64,000 bases of DNA from NCBI GenBank assembly GCA_026545225.1, contig CM048852.1, forward strand, positions 59,093,146-59,157,145, in the 5' to 3' direction. The notes under the pieces are model-generated. The model saw only the letters and a program-made list of their open reading frames with translations, was not told where the DNA came from and did not search any database. Both the position numbers and the translations under genes were made by a program. The stretch comes from Cornus controversa (lineage: Eukaryota; Streptophyta; Magnoliopsida; Cornales; Cornaceae). Below are positions 20,406 to 33,652 of this stretch, piece after piece. The stretch's first letter is position 1. Each line of letters starts with the position of its first letter.

Positions 20406-22112
20406 CTTTCTTATCATTGGTTATCTTAAAACCAAACACAACTTAAGCGAGCTCTCTCTCTCTCCTTTTTCAATCGCTACTTTTAAACTAAATATGATTT
20501 AAATTATCTCGTGCTGGATATGATAGTCTAATGACAAAACTCTTACCTCACATTAGAAATTAGAAGAATTTGGAATTCTCTTGGGGCTAATTTCTTGGTA
20601 TTGCCTAGTGCAAGTGAAATGGGGATTGCATGTGGTTGGTTGTAATTGTGAACTATGCTCTAGCTTCTAGGAGACCAAACACCATGAGAAATTATTACAT
20701 GGTCTCGAGACTATGTAATAATTTCTCCAACACCACTATCTTGATGAAAAATAAAAAATAAAAAGATTGGTTCTGGACCGTCTAATAATTTCTCCAATAC
20801 CATTATATTGTCGAAAAATAAAAGGATAAATATCATTGCACTCCCTGAGGTTTGATGTATTGTCACGCAGTTATAACTTTGTGAAATTTGTCACCAACAC
20901 TCCATGTTGTTTGGGCCGTATATCACGTACACCCTTTCCTGTCAAAAACATACTGCAGTAGAGTATTTTTTTCACGATAAAATGATCATACTGCCTTTTG
21001 ACTTCAAACCTAACAATTTTGAATACTAAAATTACTCATTTAATTCTATATAATTGACCAAAATACTTCCAACTATGTCCTATTATAATATGCTCCATCC
21101 ATGTAAACATTTACTCACTTCACATTTGTTACGCATATATATATATACATATACTAGAATTAGATTGCAGTGTTTGATTAATTGAATGTATATATCATCT
21201 TCCTAGCAAGTGTTAACAATTGATCTCATGTGCCTTGGCTCACCACTTGTCAAATGGGTAACCCACATACAGTGTTCTACGACACCAATGTGTCTTGCTA
21301 TATCAAGTGGATTTAGTCGTACATGTATATCAAGTGGGTTTAATATGTAAGTGCATGTATTGTAGATGACGTGTTTGTAATAGCGTGATTTTGCCTTATT
21401 TTATTTATTTTTTTTTATGTTTGGATAAATAAAATTAGAGAGAGAATGAAAAATATGACAAACTTTTTTATTAGCTTGCAATATTCATGAAATTGTTGCA
21501 CTTGAAAAAGTTACAGCAAGAAAGCTTATGCAATATTCGTGGTCGGTGGTCGTGGTGGTAGAAAGGAAGAAGAAACGAGGAGGAATAAGTATTTTGGTTA
21601 TTATATCATAAAACAATTAAATAATAAAGGACAATTAAGATAATTTACATATTATTTAACAAAAGAGTTGACGAAATTATTAGTGACAAAATTTTACAAA
21701 ATTGTAGTCAAACTTTAAAAGTGGAAGTAATATTTACCCAAAATAAAAAATACAAATATATATTCCTTTCCTTCTCCATTAATGGGTGACTAATTTGTCA
21801 CCGTCGTCTCAAGCCTGTTCTCACGCCCTGTAAGCTCTTCTTTCCTTTGGTTAAGCCAAGTATATTACAGGTACAGACTTTTCCAATTTATAGAGAGACT
21901 CAAAATTTACTCACTGAAGCACTCCAAGGCAATGGAAAACACAGCGTGTTCTTCAATTACTTTTTTCCTTTTCTTTTTCCAAGGTGTTGTTAAATTACTT
22001 CAAGGCCAGGACGGGAAATGGCAAATCCATCCTAACGAACCGACAATGGATTAAGGAAATGTCAGCGTGCAGTCACTTCAAACATGCTGGCCACTTATCA
22101 TATGTGCCCTCC

Positions 22113-22174
<62 letters not shown>

Positions 22175-23735
22175 TTCCTGTCAGCAATTTTTGAAGAATG
22201 AGTACAAACAAAGCCTATTTGTATTGTATGTGACCTATAAATAATTGAAACCAACTTTACACAAGAAATTTGTGTTGTGCCAAACATATACTCCTAGTAT
22301 GTAATAATTCACCTTTTCTTTTTGTAGATCATATTCTACTCCTTATTTTCTACTTCACTTAAACATGCACTGATGGTGACTAGCGAAAAGAAGAAACCAT
22401 AAGGAAACTATTTCACTTGGGGTTGATAATGGTTGTTGAGGATTAACTTTATTTCAAAACATATATAAAAATTTACTTTATTTTTTTTATATATATAGAG
22501 TTCTTTCCCTTATAATTGTCTTAATATATTTCTCACTGTATATAACATTTTAAGTCCCAGTCTGTACTAGGAGTACAAAAGATCTACAGTAAAACTTTTC
22601 TATAGAGGGGAGAGACTTATAAATATTAGAGGGAAATATATGACACTCTTAACACCAAAACTAGTTGGTAGCCTCCAAAATTTCTTTATTTTCCTGTGAT
22701 CCTCAGAGTCACACACACACACACATATATATGATTAAATTAAGGGGAATATATGTTAGAGTTGTTCTGCTACAATATTGGCAATTTTACCTATCGGAAT
22801 TGAATGGCAAGATGACAACACAAGAACATATATATATATATACATCTAATATATACAGCTACTTCTCCTAAATTATACTGTAGTGATTTATTTAAATAAA
22901 TCTTTGGAAAGAAGTATCTCTATATATACTTCTTCATCTGCCAAATATAATGCAAACCATCTTCATGAAATGTAATCATCTAATTAAGTGCCTAACATGA
23001 ACTATTTGATCAAAACACAAACAATAAATGATAACTGAACCATGAAAAACAACACTATAAGAAATGTAAATTGTGTATCAAATATATATTAATAGTACAA
23101 TGCAGCATATATATATGTCTAGTGTATAAAGTTAAAAACTGCTACACAATATAATTAATAACTCTTAACATTCTGTACCACTGGGAGGAGGAAAGGTCTT
23201 ACCAAGTATTGATCCCCTATAATGGAGGTGTTGGGAGGACATGGAATTTTATGGCTCAACGGGAGGACCTAGAACTATATATGAAGAAAATGAGATTAAT
23301 TGACATGAGCTACAAGTTAATTTCATGTTTTTATATACCAAAAAGTAGAAGAATCCCCAAATCCCTCTCTTTTTAAGCATGATTGCCAACCTCTAAATTG
23401 ATGCCTTGTAGTGCCATTTTCAGGACAACGTCTAGAATGCACCTGTTGTTACACCGGGTGAATCTTAATATGTACTACAAGAATCACTATGCCTAGAGAT
23501 GCATCTTAATTACACGCCTTTGTTACAATAAAATCTTAATGAAATGAAACTCTACATCATCACATTTCACTATAAAATTATATAATAGATTTATTTATAT
23601 AATGATAATTGTTGATGCTCCATACTTGGTTGATTGATTGAAGGTGTCACTCATCACACAAATTAGAAGATTGAACTAGAAGACTAGCAACTAATTAATA
23701 TTTAATTTTTACTAATATTATTAGATTATTCTACT

Positions 23736-23782
<47 letters not shown>

Positions 23783-24522
23783 GAGGATTGATTTGGTTTA
23801 TACAAGTTCAATTTACCATGCATGTGATCTACGTAAAAGCTTATCATGAATTTTCATATTGCCACTTCAGTACCCTATCTTAAGCATTAAAGCAGTTGTA
23901 TCAATAACCTCTTGTTTTTCATTCAAAGTCTAAAGAAGGATACAAGAGTTTGATATGTGAGAAGTTCCTACAAACCTCCTTAACTCATAAAAAGAAAAAG
24001 AAAAAGAAAATATTCACGGCTTTATATGAGAAGCAACAATATTGAGGCATACAAAAAAATTTAAACATTTTTCTGAAGGATACAACAATTATATGTAAGA
24101 CCTAAAATTCATTAAATAGCCAACTAAATATAAAAAATAAGAAGAATAAGAAGAAGAAGAAGAAGAAAAATTAATTAATGATAAATATAAATTTGAGTAT
24201 TCATTATGATTGGCAATCAAACTGTTAGCTTCTACACCACAGCTTAAGTAACTAAAAAGTGCTAATTTTGTCAACAAACAGTGATTAGAGTGCATACGTA
24301 AGGGTACGTTTCAGAGGAAATTTTGCATTTCTTTACCATTTCAAAATGACTTCTCTAGAAAGGATTTATTTATGACTATATTTCCAGGATGAATTTAATT
24401 TGAAGAACTGAGTTTATAGATTTTGATGCATGTAACACTTTTTCTTCATAGACGTGGTTACCAAAACATAAAACTCTTCCAAAGAAACATGTGAAAAAGA
24501 GAAATTACCAGGAAAAAAGAAA

Positions 24523-24561
<39 letters not shown>

Positions 24562-25400
24562 AAGGGGAAATCTACATATATGCAGCAAAACTACAAGAAC
24601 TCAAACAAGGCAATTACCCAGTGGTTTTAATGAAAGAATACTCAAACCCTAAGGGATTCATAAACATAATGCAACTTTTCTACAAAAGCATGAGCTAGAG
24701 CCCAAAAATGGCAATGGGGACAAGAAAGAGGATTTAAATGGATAGAATCCAGAATTAGATATTCAATAAATCAAGTTGTCGTTTGGTTACACTTAAATGT
24801 TTCATTCATGCATGACAACAACCAATCATTTTGTCCATAGCCAAATAATTTTTCTTTTTTCTTTTTTTAAATATAAACTAGTCACACCTAAGCCAATCAT
24901 GTTTCTCTCAATCCATGAAAGTAAGAAAAGAAATAAGTAAAAGAGATGGGACAGCTCATTCCCCTCATTAGAATAATCCATATCCAAACAAAGCCTTAGA
25001 GAAGACTATCTATTGTAGCCCCACCAGCATAAGAAATCAAAACATCACTTCATGATCAAGTTCATGCATATGAACATGTATAAAAATATAAATATGTGTA
25101 TGAATGTGTAAATATAATTTTATACTGATATAGGTATCCATAAAAATTATATAATTTTATAGTAGATCATAAAAGATGGGGTAGGGCACAAGGAAAATAT
25201 ATATAGGTCACATAAATAGGCCATGACATTAGATATACCAATTAAATACAAAAGCATTACATGACAGGCCGGGTTGAAAATATTGACCTGCGCCCTCTCC
25301 TTCACTCGGAGCAAAACTTAGATTCTCCTTGGATCATCCTCCATCTCCAACACTGCGTATAATTAACAGTACTTGAAGCCCCTACAAAAATCAAAAACAC
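20406..25400. other. Long gene-free stretch between Harbinger element and BOP
   Basis: No gene is supported in about 5 kb. The segment 20825-21110 begins CATTGCACTCCCTGAGGTTTG and has the ACTCC-CTGAGGTTTG pattern also seen in the inverted repeat at 29075-29735, so it may be a relative of it. Microsatellites are at 22118-22157 (AT then AC), 23740-23778 (GT then AT) and 24525-24560 (GT then GA). The rest is plain AT-rich DNA. Bases just left of 25583 must include the 3' untranslated region of the minus-strand BOP gene. Confidence 0.5.
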
Positions 25401-25582
25401 CCACTACAAAAAAAAAATGGAGAACTATATATATTGAGAAAATAGAGAGAGAGAAAAAAAGAGATGACAAATAAGAGATATAACCCAATAATAATCTCCA
25501 TATATATATATATATATTTTTTTTTTATCAACTTTTGCTCTCTTTTTGCCCAGTTCGTGGATATAATATATATGTAGAGTCC

Positions 25583-28018
25583 TTAATAGTCATGAGAGTG
25601 GTGGTGGTACATTGAGGGTTCACATCCACCTTGTGACCCATGTGGATTCATGGCTTCCCTTTGGTTGTTGTTCCTGTTATCATCATCTCCTTCATCCATC
25701 TTACACCCAATTTGAGCTGCTCCGAGATTAAGATAAACAAACCTTGAATCAAGATTAAGGTTATTAGCCACATTGCCACTGCTATTGGATCTAATACTAT
25801 CATCACTCATAGGAGGATAAATGGTATTGGAAGAAGCAACATTTCCACTTCCTTCTTCTCGTGAAATGACCATAGCTGCCGATTGCACGAGCTCCAGGCA
25901 GAGCCTAAGCTTGTTGGGTTCAATGTGGGCTAGCCCTGGGACAGCCCCTTTGAAGAGAAAATCCGAAGTTAGGGTTCGTAGCACGTCGAGAGGGGTGATC
26001 CCATCCATGGTCCGGACGTTTGGGTCGGCGTGGTGGTCGAGGAGGACTGCCACCATGTCCGGTGACACCATTTCGGCTGCAATGTGAAGCGGTGTTTTCC
26101 CACCCGGTCCGGCAGGGTAGTTGACATCGGCCGCCCCTAGCTCAAGTAAGGCCTTGACGACTTCTCGGCTACAATTCTCGACGGCGTAATGTAGGGCTAA
26201 TGCCTCGTCAAGATTGAGGCCTTCAGTCATTACCATGAGCTTGACAAGCTCGACGTCGGATGAGTCAAGTGCTCGTCTCATTCGACGAATTTTTTGGTCT
26301 TCAAGGTCAGCGGCAGAGCCAACGTCGTGGTGATGGTGGTGGTGGTGGTGGTGGTGGGACATGAGGGATCGACGAGCAAGTGATGATTTGAGGCGGAGCT
26401 CTTCGATTTTGGCGACGACATCCATGTGAAGGTGCTTGGCTAGGATTTCTGGTGGAAGGCCAGACTTTGCTACCAAATGAGAACAAGTAGTCCATAGTTG
26501 GTGCATGTCTTGCTTTCTTGAAGCTAACAGAACTTTCATTACATCCTCAATTGAGGCCTTCTCTACCATGCTTGCCAATTGCTTCTGCAACCCAAAAAAA
26601 ATAACAAAAAGAGATACTCCATTAGTGAAATAAAATAAAAATTGTAAATCTATGTGCAATAAGTTTTTCATTTCAAATACAGCGCCTCTTTGTAGACTTG
26701 CTCTTTTGCATTTGTAAACCTAATTTATATATTGACAGGATAAAATTTATATTGAGTATAACAAATATTCGCATTTGTGAATATATAAATTGTGTGCTTG
26801 CTCAGAATTGTGATTAGATAGTACTGTGATAGTTTGTTTCTCTTTTTCAATCTGAAACCCAAATGAGGAAAGTAGATTGTTTGGGAAGATTTGGTGCAAC
26901 CACTGTGGAAGACAAGACTATAGAGATCAATATCTAAATTTAGAAAGTTATTGGTGTGGAACATCAAGATAGAAGTAACACAATTCAAGTAACTCAAGAT
27001 GTTACATGAAATAATCAAGATAAACTTCACATCTGACAATATATAACAACAATCCAACACTAAAATGATAGGAAAACAAGAAGAAAAGTATCTGTTTTTT
27101 TTTTTCTGCTGTAGGAGCTGATCGAACTTGGGAAAAATTGAAGAAGCTGTAGCTGGACCAAATGATGCAAAAGAAACTGAAAAGGAAAAATCTAACTTGT
27201 TACAGAAACAAGAAAGTAGTAGATCATATATATATATATGATCTGTGAGATCAAGCTCTTCTACTCCAAATGGAGAAATTAACTAGAAGAAGAAGAAAAA
27301 CACATATTATTAGATATTATTGGACAAAAAGAAACCCACCCACTCATCACAAAATACTATCAGTTAAAAATAGAAAATAAAAATAAAAACCCACCTTAAA
27401 TACTTCCCAAAAATCAAACCCAGTAATTGGGCAAATAGCAAAAACCCATAATAATCATATGACTACTGCAGATGATCACAATAGTCTAGAGAGAGAGAAG
27501 GAGAAATAAAGAAGTGGTGGTCATGAAAACAATGGAACCTGAGTGAGCAGTGCAAGCTGTTCCACACCAAAGGATCTAGCGGCAGCAAGAGTATCAAGAG
27601 CAAGATCAACGGCTGAGGTGCAATGTGTGTGCCAACATCCTCTCTCACCACAATTAGGCCTTGGCTCATGCTTCTGGGGCACAATTGAGACCTGCCCACT
27701 ATACAAGAATTGCAACATCAACAAGAACACCTCATAGCTTACTGAATTTACTGGTATGACCTGAGGATTCGATGCCCTCGGCGACGAGGCCAACGCACCG
27801 GCCTGGCCCATCCTCGGCCCAGATGGGTCGAGCCCGGCTTGCGTTTCGGCCCCACAGAAGAACTTCCTGAAGAAGAGACTCCTGGCTGCTAGGATGCACC
27901 TGTGGGCATGGACTAGACGACCCTCAACACTGAAGGTTACATCACTGAAGGCTTGGCCGTTGATGAGGAGGTTCAGATAGTCTAAAGAGAGAGATCTTAA
28001 GGAGTCTTCAAGGCTCAT
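25583..28018 (-). CDS. BOP: BLADE-ON-PETIOLE-like BTB/POZ-ankyrin protein
   Basis: Two exons, 28018-27539 and 26584-25583, join in phase 0 across a 954-bp intron and give 493 residues, close to Arabidopsis BOP2. Residues 24-110 are a BTB/POZ fold (FSDVTFSVEGRLVHAHRCIL at 24-43) and residues 123-133 (CGERGCWHTHC) the NPR-type C2HC zinc site. The NPR-like helical region follows at 161-230. Ankyrin repeats lie at about 262-365 (DEALALHYAVENCSREVVKA; GKTPLHIAAEMVSPDMVAVL; DGITPLDVL). The C-terminus has the short BOP-type tail with RFVYLNLGA. The single intron after LALLTQ, absence of the long NPR1 C-terminus and total length separate it from NPR1-4. BOP proteins are nuclear/cytoplasmic co-regulators and CUL3 adaptors. 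They act with TGA bZIP factors at lateral organ boundaries, in leaf and flower patterning, abscission and nodule identity. A run of ten histidines (237-246) is notable. The reading frame is intact. Confidence 0.95.
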
Positions 28019-28047
28019 GATGTTGTTGTTGTTGTTGTTGTAGTAGT

Positions 28048-28085
<38 letters not shown>

Positions 28086-28334
28086 GAGATGATGGGTTGT
28101 TAATTAATAGGAGGTAGCGAAGACTAAGAGATGGAAGGATGGGATTAGAAAAAGGGTTGGTGCTTTCATCTCTGATCTTCTTCTACTCTCTGATGATGTA
28201 CTGTTATTTCTTGTAGATTCTCTTGATGGTGGTGTGTAGTTAGATATTTTTAGAGAGAGAATTCCAGAGCAATTTGGGTGGCCATCGCGGGCGGCTGAGG
28301 TATTTAAAAAGAAAAATAAATAATTTGATTGAAA

Positions 28335-28380
<46 letters not shown>
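28019..28380 (-). promoter_or_regulatory. BOP 5' leader and core promoter with GAGA-type repeats
   Basis: Upstream of the BOP ATG (reading minus) lie a (CAA)n run (28021-28040) and a (CT)n run (28052-28078), then a TATA-like TTTAAATACC at about 28299-28308. Further out is a second (CT)n run (28339-28378). GA/CT repeats near starts of plant developmental genes are bound by BPC/GAGA factors; whether that happens here is inference. The run nearest the ATG would be in the leader if the TATA-like site is used. Confidence 0.5.
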
Positions 28381-28845
28381 TAAAAGGACGGGGGCAGGAA
28401 ATAGAAAATGAATAATGTTAAGGTGATGCACTTGGTGCTAGAATTACTTTCTAATTACAGAAGTAAACTTCTCGTGGAAGGTATATAAGGAGAGTACAAA
28501 GAACTTTTAGACCCCAATATTTAACTTGACAAACTTGTGCACAAATTAATGATGGTCTGAGTTGTAGGTATGTGGCAATTTATGCAATCAAGCTTGGACA
28601 CTCTTGTGGGGTTGCGACTTTTGTCACAGTATGTATGATTTGGGTTAGCCTTTCAACTCAATATTCATACTAATTAATGCCTACATCAGTTAAAGGTTAC
28701 CATGATGTGTATTTCATACTATTGTCGTGGCGTTCTTTTAAATTATTATATTTTGAACATAAAAAATTACGGAACAAATTACACCATCACATTTCTCATA
28801 TTAAAAAGGACATAAATATACTCTCATCTTCTGAGATTTTATTTA
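28381..28845. other. BOP upstream region, no further gene
   Basis: AT-rich sequence without a supported gene, presumably distal promoter of BOP. Confidence 0.4.
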
Positions 28846-29060
28846 AGAGAAATGTTAAACGTCATGAAATTATTTCATGAATTTGTATTATGAATGATGT
28901 GACAGGTAACGAAGATAGTTAGTATTGGTAAAATTTAGTGATAATATCATGGGACTTTGTGTATGGAGGGAATCCCACCAATACTAACTCTCCACGTTAC
29001 CTGCCACATCATTCATGATACAAATTCATGAAATAATTTCATGACGTATAGCATTGCTCT
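28846..29060. mobile_element. Foldback MITE, about 215 bp, 7-8 bp duplication
   Basis: Arms of about 80 bp are inverted copies: GTCATGAAATTATTTCATGA, then TGAATGATGTG, then GTTAGTATTGG on the left return as reverse complements on the right. The termini are AGAGAAATGTTAAACGTC and (reverse complement of the right end) AGAGCAATGCTATACGTC. TTATTTA(A) flanks both ends (28839-28846 and 29061-29068). The size of the duplication suggests hAT or Mutator ancestry. A loop of about 50 bp separates the arms. Confidence 0.85.
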
Positions 29061-29074
29061 TTATTTAATTACAC

Positions 29075-29735
29075 ATATTTATAATTTGACAAAATCTACA
29101 CTCACATTCTCTTAAGGTTGACACATAATTACACCCAACCTCAATACTATATGTATTATCTGTTTTATCATTCTATTAATTCAAAAGACATTATTGACCT
29201 CATTTTCTTTTTTCAATTAGACAAATCTACCCTTACCCCCTTACAAAAATAAATAAAATTTTACATTTAAATTTTAATGTTGTAATATACATAATATAAC
29301 ATTTATTAAATTTATTAAATTGAAATTTTTTTTTTTCAATTTGTAATATATGTAATTTTAGTGACTTTATTTAAATTTATTTTTTAGTAAAATATGTAAT
29401 ATAACATATACTAAAAATATATTTAATAAAATTTACAATATATTTTTAGTGCTACAACAATATTTATATGTGTGTGTGTGAGTGTGTGAGTGTGTGTGTG
29501 TCTTAAGGTTAAAAGGAAAGTAATGGTAGCTTTGTCTAATTGAAAGAGGAAAATGAGGTCAAGAATATCATTTGAGTTGATGGAGGGGCAAAAATAAACA
29601 ATACATATAGTGTTGGGGTTAAGTGTAATCATGTGCCAAACCTCAGGGGGTGTGAGTGTAGGTTTTATCAAATTATAAATATATGTATAGTTAGAGTAAA
29701 CCTCAAGGAGTGTGAGTGTATTTTGCCCTAGAAAA
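29075..29735. mobile_element. Large inverted-repeat element next to the MITE
   Basis: The left arm (about 29085-29235) contains ATCTACACTCACATTCTC, ACTATATGTATTATCTGTTT and TTGACCTCATTTTC. The right arm (about 29515-29725) carries their reverse complements, such as GAAAATGAGGTCAA, AACAATACATATAGTGTT and GTGTGAGTGTAGGTTTTATC. The right arm holds an extra duplicated outer block (CCTCAAGGAGTGTGAGTGTA). The AT-rich spacer between the arms has no coding sign. I could not fix a target duplication. Confidence 0.7.
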
Positions 29736-29824
29736 AATGTCAAAATATCTTGAAATAGAACCATACAAGCTTTGCAAAGAAGAAAGTTCAGTTTGTCAAA
29801 AAGAAAGAGAACACGGATTTTTTT

Positions 29825-29925
29825 TTTAATTGAAAAATTCACACACTTTTTTCCCTACAACTAGGCTCGAACCCTTCCCATTCAGGAAATGGTATACCAA
29901 TGGACTTCATGTCTTTTGGTAAGAG
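29825..29925 (-). mobile_element. tRNA-derived SINE, minus strand
   Basis: On the minus strand GGGTTCGAGCCTAG matches box B and ATGAAGTCCATTGGTATACC resembles box A about 35 bases earlier. The plus-strand T-run at 29818-29829 would be its A tail. It sits at the left edge of the LINE remnant. Borders are approximate. Confidence 0.55.
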
Positions 29926-30579
29926 AATAATAATTTATCAAAAGCTATTAGATATTTTTTTCATCATTGATAGGATGTTCAAGGAAATCAACTCTTCTTA
30001 TATAGCTCTTATACCTAAGACCACTAACCCCACCTCAATCCAAGACTTCAAGCCAATTTCATGCTGTAATTTGATATACAAGTGCATTTCTAGATTATTA
30101 GTTTTGAAACTTAAGCAAGTCCTTATTAGCCCAAATCATAATACATTTGTTAAAGGCAAAGCCATCATAGATAACGTTATCTTGGCTCATGAGCTTTTTA
30201 ATGAGTACCACAGATCCTCTCATTAGCCAAGGTGCTCAATAAAGCTTGACAATCAAAAACCTTTTGACACTATGCAATAAGACTTCATCTTTGATGATCT
30301 TCTCCTCTTCAAATTCCCTAATTATTTTGTCCATTGGATTAGGGAAAGTATCAGTAATGTTTCCTACTCCATTTATCTTAATGGAGAGTTTTTTGGTCAT
30401 TTCAAAGGAGTAATGGCCTTGTGTAGGGTGACCCAATATCTTATATGTTATTTGTGCTAGCTACAGAGGTGTTATCCTTTGTAATTCATCACTACACTGT
30501 TCACAATCCTAGTTTTCAATACCACTGGAGATGTAAAAGAAATAAGTTGACTTACTTAGCCTTTGCTGATGACATTATC

Positions 30580-33222
30580 TGTCATGCCCTGAATTCGGAC
30601 CGCCGGGACTTTTTCGTTCCAAGCCCAAATCCTGAGTATTGAGGTGTCATGATCATCCGATCGTCATTCACAACCCTGACAACCATGGAAACTATCATTT
30701 ACCACCTTCTGGGTATCATTATTAATACCAAGTTGTCGCGCCCCGATTCTCGGGTCATGACTTATTGCAGAAACCTTTACATATTCACTCCAAGTCTCCT
30801 ATATGGAACACTTGGGTTCAACTCTCAACATTATCATAACAACACAATGGAAGCTTAAATTTTTACTCATTATGAGCCCCTATGGAGGACCCATGAACCC
30901 TTGAAACATAACAACACTAAAATGGTTCTCATTCAGGTTTCAGTCAGCTGATGGGTGTCCCACCAGTCGGCTGAAACCTGGACAATTCATCGACTGACTA
31001 CCTTTCATCTTCGGTCGACTGAAGGGCTATTTCAATCGACCAAAACAGGTTCATGCAGAGCCTGCAATTGCAAACATTCGATATCTCACTATTTTGGTCG
31101 GCTGAAGGATGTTTCAGCTAACTAAAACTCTCAAGACCTTGTTTCTCAATGTTTTTAAATCTCAATTTATCCTCCACAATGTTCACAACTCAAGGAAATT
31201 ACTTTATACATCATTTTTCATATTTTCTACAATTTTTCTCATCATTATATATACACAATCATGAAGAGATGGAATTTCTCACATATACAACACTTACCAT
31301 ATTTCATGCTCTCTCAACTCAACCATTTCCCATTAATATACAAGCATAATTTAGACATTAATGAAAATACAAATCATCATTTGCATCATCTAGCATTTTA
31401 CCATGCTCAAGACCATGCTTATAATGTATGAATCATAAGTCATAAATAACACATGCTTAAAAACGTATTTAAACGTATACACCCATAAAGCATAAATAAT
31501 ACATGTTCTTGAATATAAATGGCATTTACATGTTTATTACATGCATATAGTCCATAATCTGAACATGTATTTAAATAAAGTAATATAAGTTTTTAAATGA
31601 ATTCGACACCACTCCACACCAACTTTACCGTTGGAGAGATTCCACCACTTCTTTTCCGTTTCCTGAAGAAAAAAAAGTTAATCATCATGGGATGAGAAAT
31701 CACACGCTCAGTAGGAATGTCTAAAACACAATTTTGCAAGTTCTATGAATACCACATAGACATACATTTTCATTTAATCATGTTAAACAAATATCCATAT
31801 GTCACAACCATATCATAAACAATGTATAAATATAACATGATATGCATAACTCCCTCAAGCTTTTCACACATCTATTGGACTCCACTATCCAGGATTATCC
31901 AATACCACCTAACCAAGGCTCCTTGACCGAATCACCTCATCATAAGACTCCGTTTAAGGGAGTATCTTATTCCATTCTAACCAGAGCTCCTTTATCGGAT
32001 CACTCCATTGAGTTCCTTTATCGGATTACCCCACAAAGGTTCCCTTTCTGGTTTACCTCGCCACTCCTCGAGAGGACTTAACCACCCAATTGAGCTCACC
32101 ACCCTCACCATATGTTTACCTAAGAATGAAGATGAATTATACGTACTCATGGGAACTATGAATAAGCAATTGAAGGCAAATTAGCATTTAATGATCATGC
32201 TTATATAATTTCCCAAATAAGTGTCACATGTAATCACATTGTACATGTTTCACATTGCACATTATTAACATAGGCAATTAAACATGTTTTACACATAAAC
32301 ATACTTCCAAGAAATTTTCACAAACACATAAGTGTCACTTTCTCACATATACATGAATATACATAATTCTTTCACATTTTAATTCCAACATGCTTCATAA
32401 TTAAATAAGGCAATTATAAACATGTAAATACATCAATTAATATAGAAAATTCATGAAGTGGCATAATTTAGTATGCTTTAATATAAAAAAAAATATCTAA
32501 TTATTCCACTTAACCAATTGGTTACCATAGACAACCAATATACTCACAAAAATTTCATATTTTATAGGTTAAACATCCTTACCTCAATTTGGAAGAGCTT
32601 TCAAATAATTTTTTCAATTCTCACAAAACTACCTTTCTCCAAAATTGATTCCGAATGGATCAATCTTGAGCCCCCAATGCATAGATTATTTCTCTCTTCT
32701 TCAGCGTTGTTTAATTCTCACTACAAAATCCTTTAATTCAATGAAGAAGTGAGGAAGAAGATGTAGAGATACATATATATGTATATAATGTCTCTCACGA
32801 CTGATGAGAGAAAGAGAGAATGAGAATTCTGTATTTTTATCTTTCTATTTATAGACCTACTCATATATTTACAAAAATGCCATTACTTTTTCACTGAACC
32901 TTCTCGAGCTTCGTTTTCAATTTTCGTAACTCCGATTGACACAAAATTGACTTTGTAGTGCGTTAAATATTTTATTTAAGATACCCTCTTAATTTGGTGT
33001 CATTTCGACACTTTCAAATTTTCTGGCCCCTTAAGGCCGCCTGGGTTAACCGAACCCGAAAAGTCAACTTTTATCAAACGCTTCGAAAACTTTTCTAAAT
33101 ACTTATACAAGTCCACTAATATGTATTTTACATTTAAAACACTCATATAATCATTTAAAGTATTAATATGACGATAAATGAAAATAAAGAAAAATCTGCC
33201 AAAAATGGTCATAGTTCTTACA
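30580..33222 (-). mobile_element. Gypsy solo LTR (same family as 36149-39193), minus
   Basis: The plus strand begins TGTCATGCCC and ends TTCTTACA; the reverse complement therefore starts TGTAAGAACTATGACCATTT and ends GGGCATGACA, like the big Gypsy LTRs further right. It is flanked by TTATC on both sides (30575-30579, 33223-33227). Shared internal blocks include the CAGCTGACTGAAAC/CGACCAAAAC stretch (30925-31130 here, inverted to 38655-38880). At 2643 bp with no internal region it is a solo LTR left by recombination between two LTRs. Confidence 0.9.
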
Positions 33223-33385
33223 TTATCCTTTTTTGTAAAGGGGATGCTCATTCTATCCAAATTCTAATGTTATGGAGCATTTCTCCACATTTTCTCTGGG
33301 GTTGAAAATCAGGTTAAAGCTTAAATTCTTAATTGTCTATCTTTTGAAATTGGTTTCCTCCCTATTAAATACTTAAGATTTACTG

Positions 33386-33474
33386 AAGGGCTTGTAACCC
33401 AATGGTATAGCCTCCCCCTCCTAGCTCAAAGAGACTCTGGGAGGGGTTCGAGCCCCGGTGTGGGCAAAAAAAAA
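33386..33474 (+). mobile_element. Short tRNA-derived SINE
   Basis: CTTGTAACCCAATGGTATAG (box A region) and GGGTTCGAGCCCC (box B) sit about 40 bases apart and are followed by a run of nine A. It interrupts the LINE frame between the IKYL- and LHSPL-like pieces. No target duplication is obvious. Confidence 0.65.
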
Positions 33475-33652
33475 TCTGCATTCTCCTCTTTCCTTTAGAG
33501 CTTCATTCAAAGTTGTTGGATTGATCAACAACCATCAATGGAACATATCAAACTCCCTAATCCAAACTCTTCATATTCTCTTAAACATACATTCTCTGCA
33601 TCTCCCCTCAAAGAGTCAAGATCAATATATTTGAATCGCATCCCCTCTATGG

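Noticed and set aside
28846..29060. microRNA gene from the long hairpin
   Set aside because: The arms are 80 bp with a target duplication at the ends, so a MITE is the simpler reading; I also recognised no known mature microRNA sequence in it.
29423..29842. 139-codon minus-strand frame
   Set aside because: It covers an inverted-repeat element and a GT microsatellite and shows no conserved motif.
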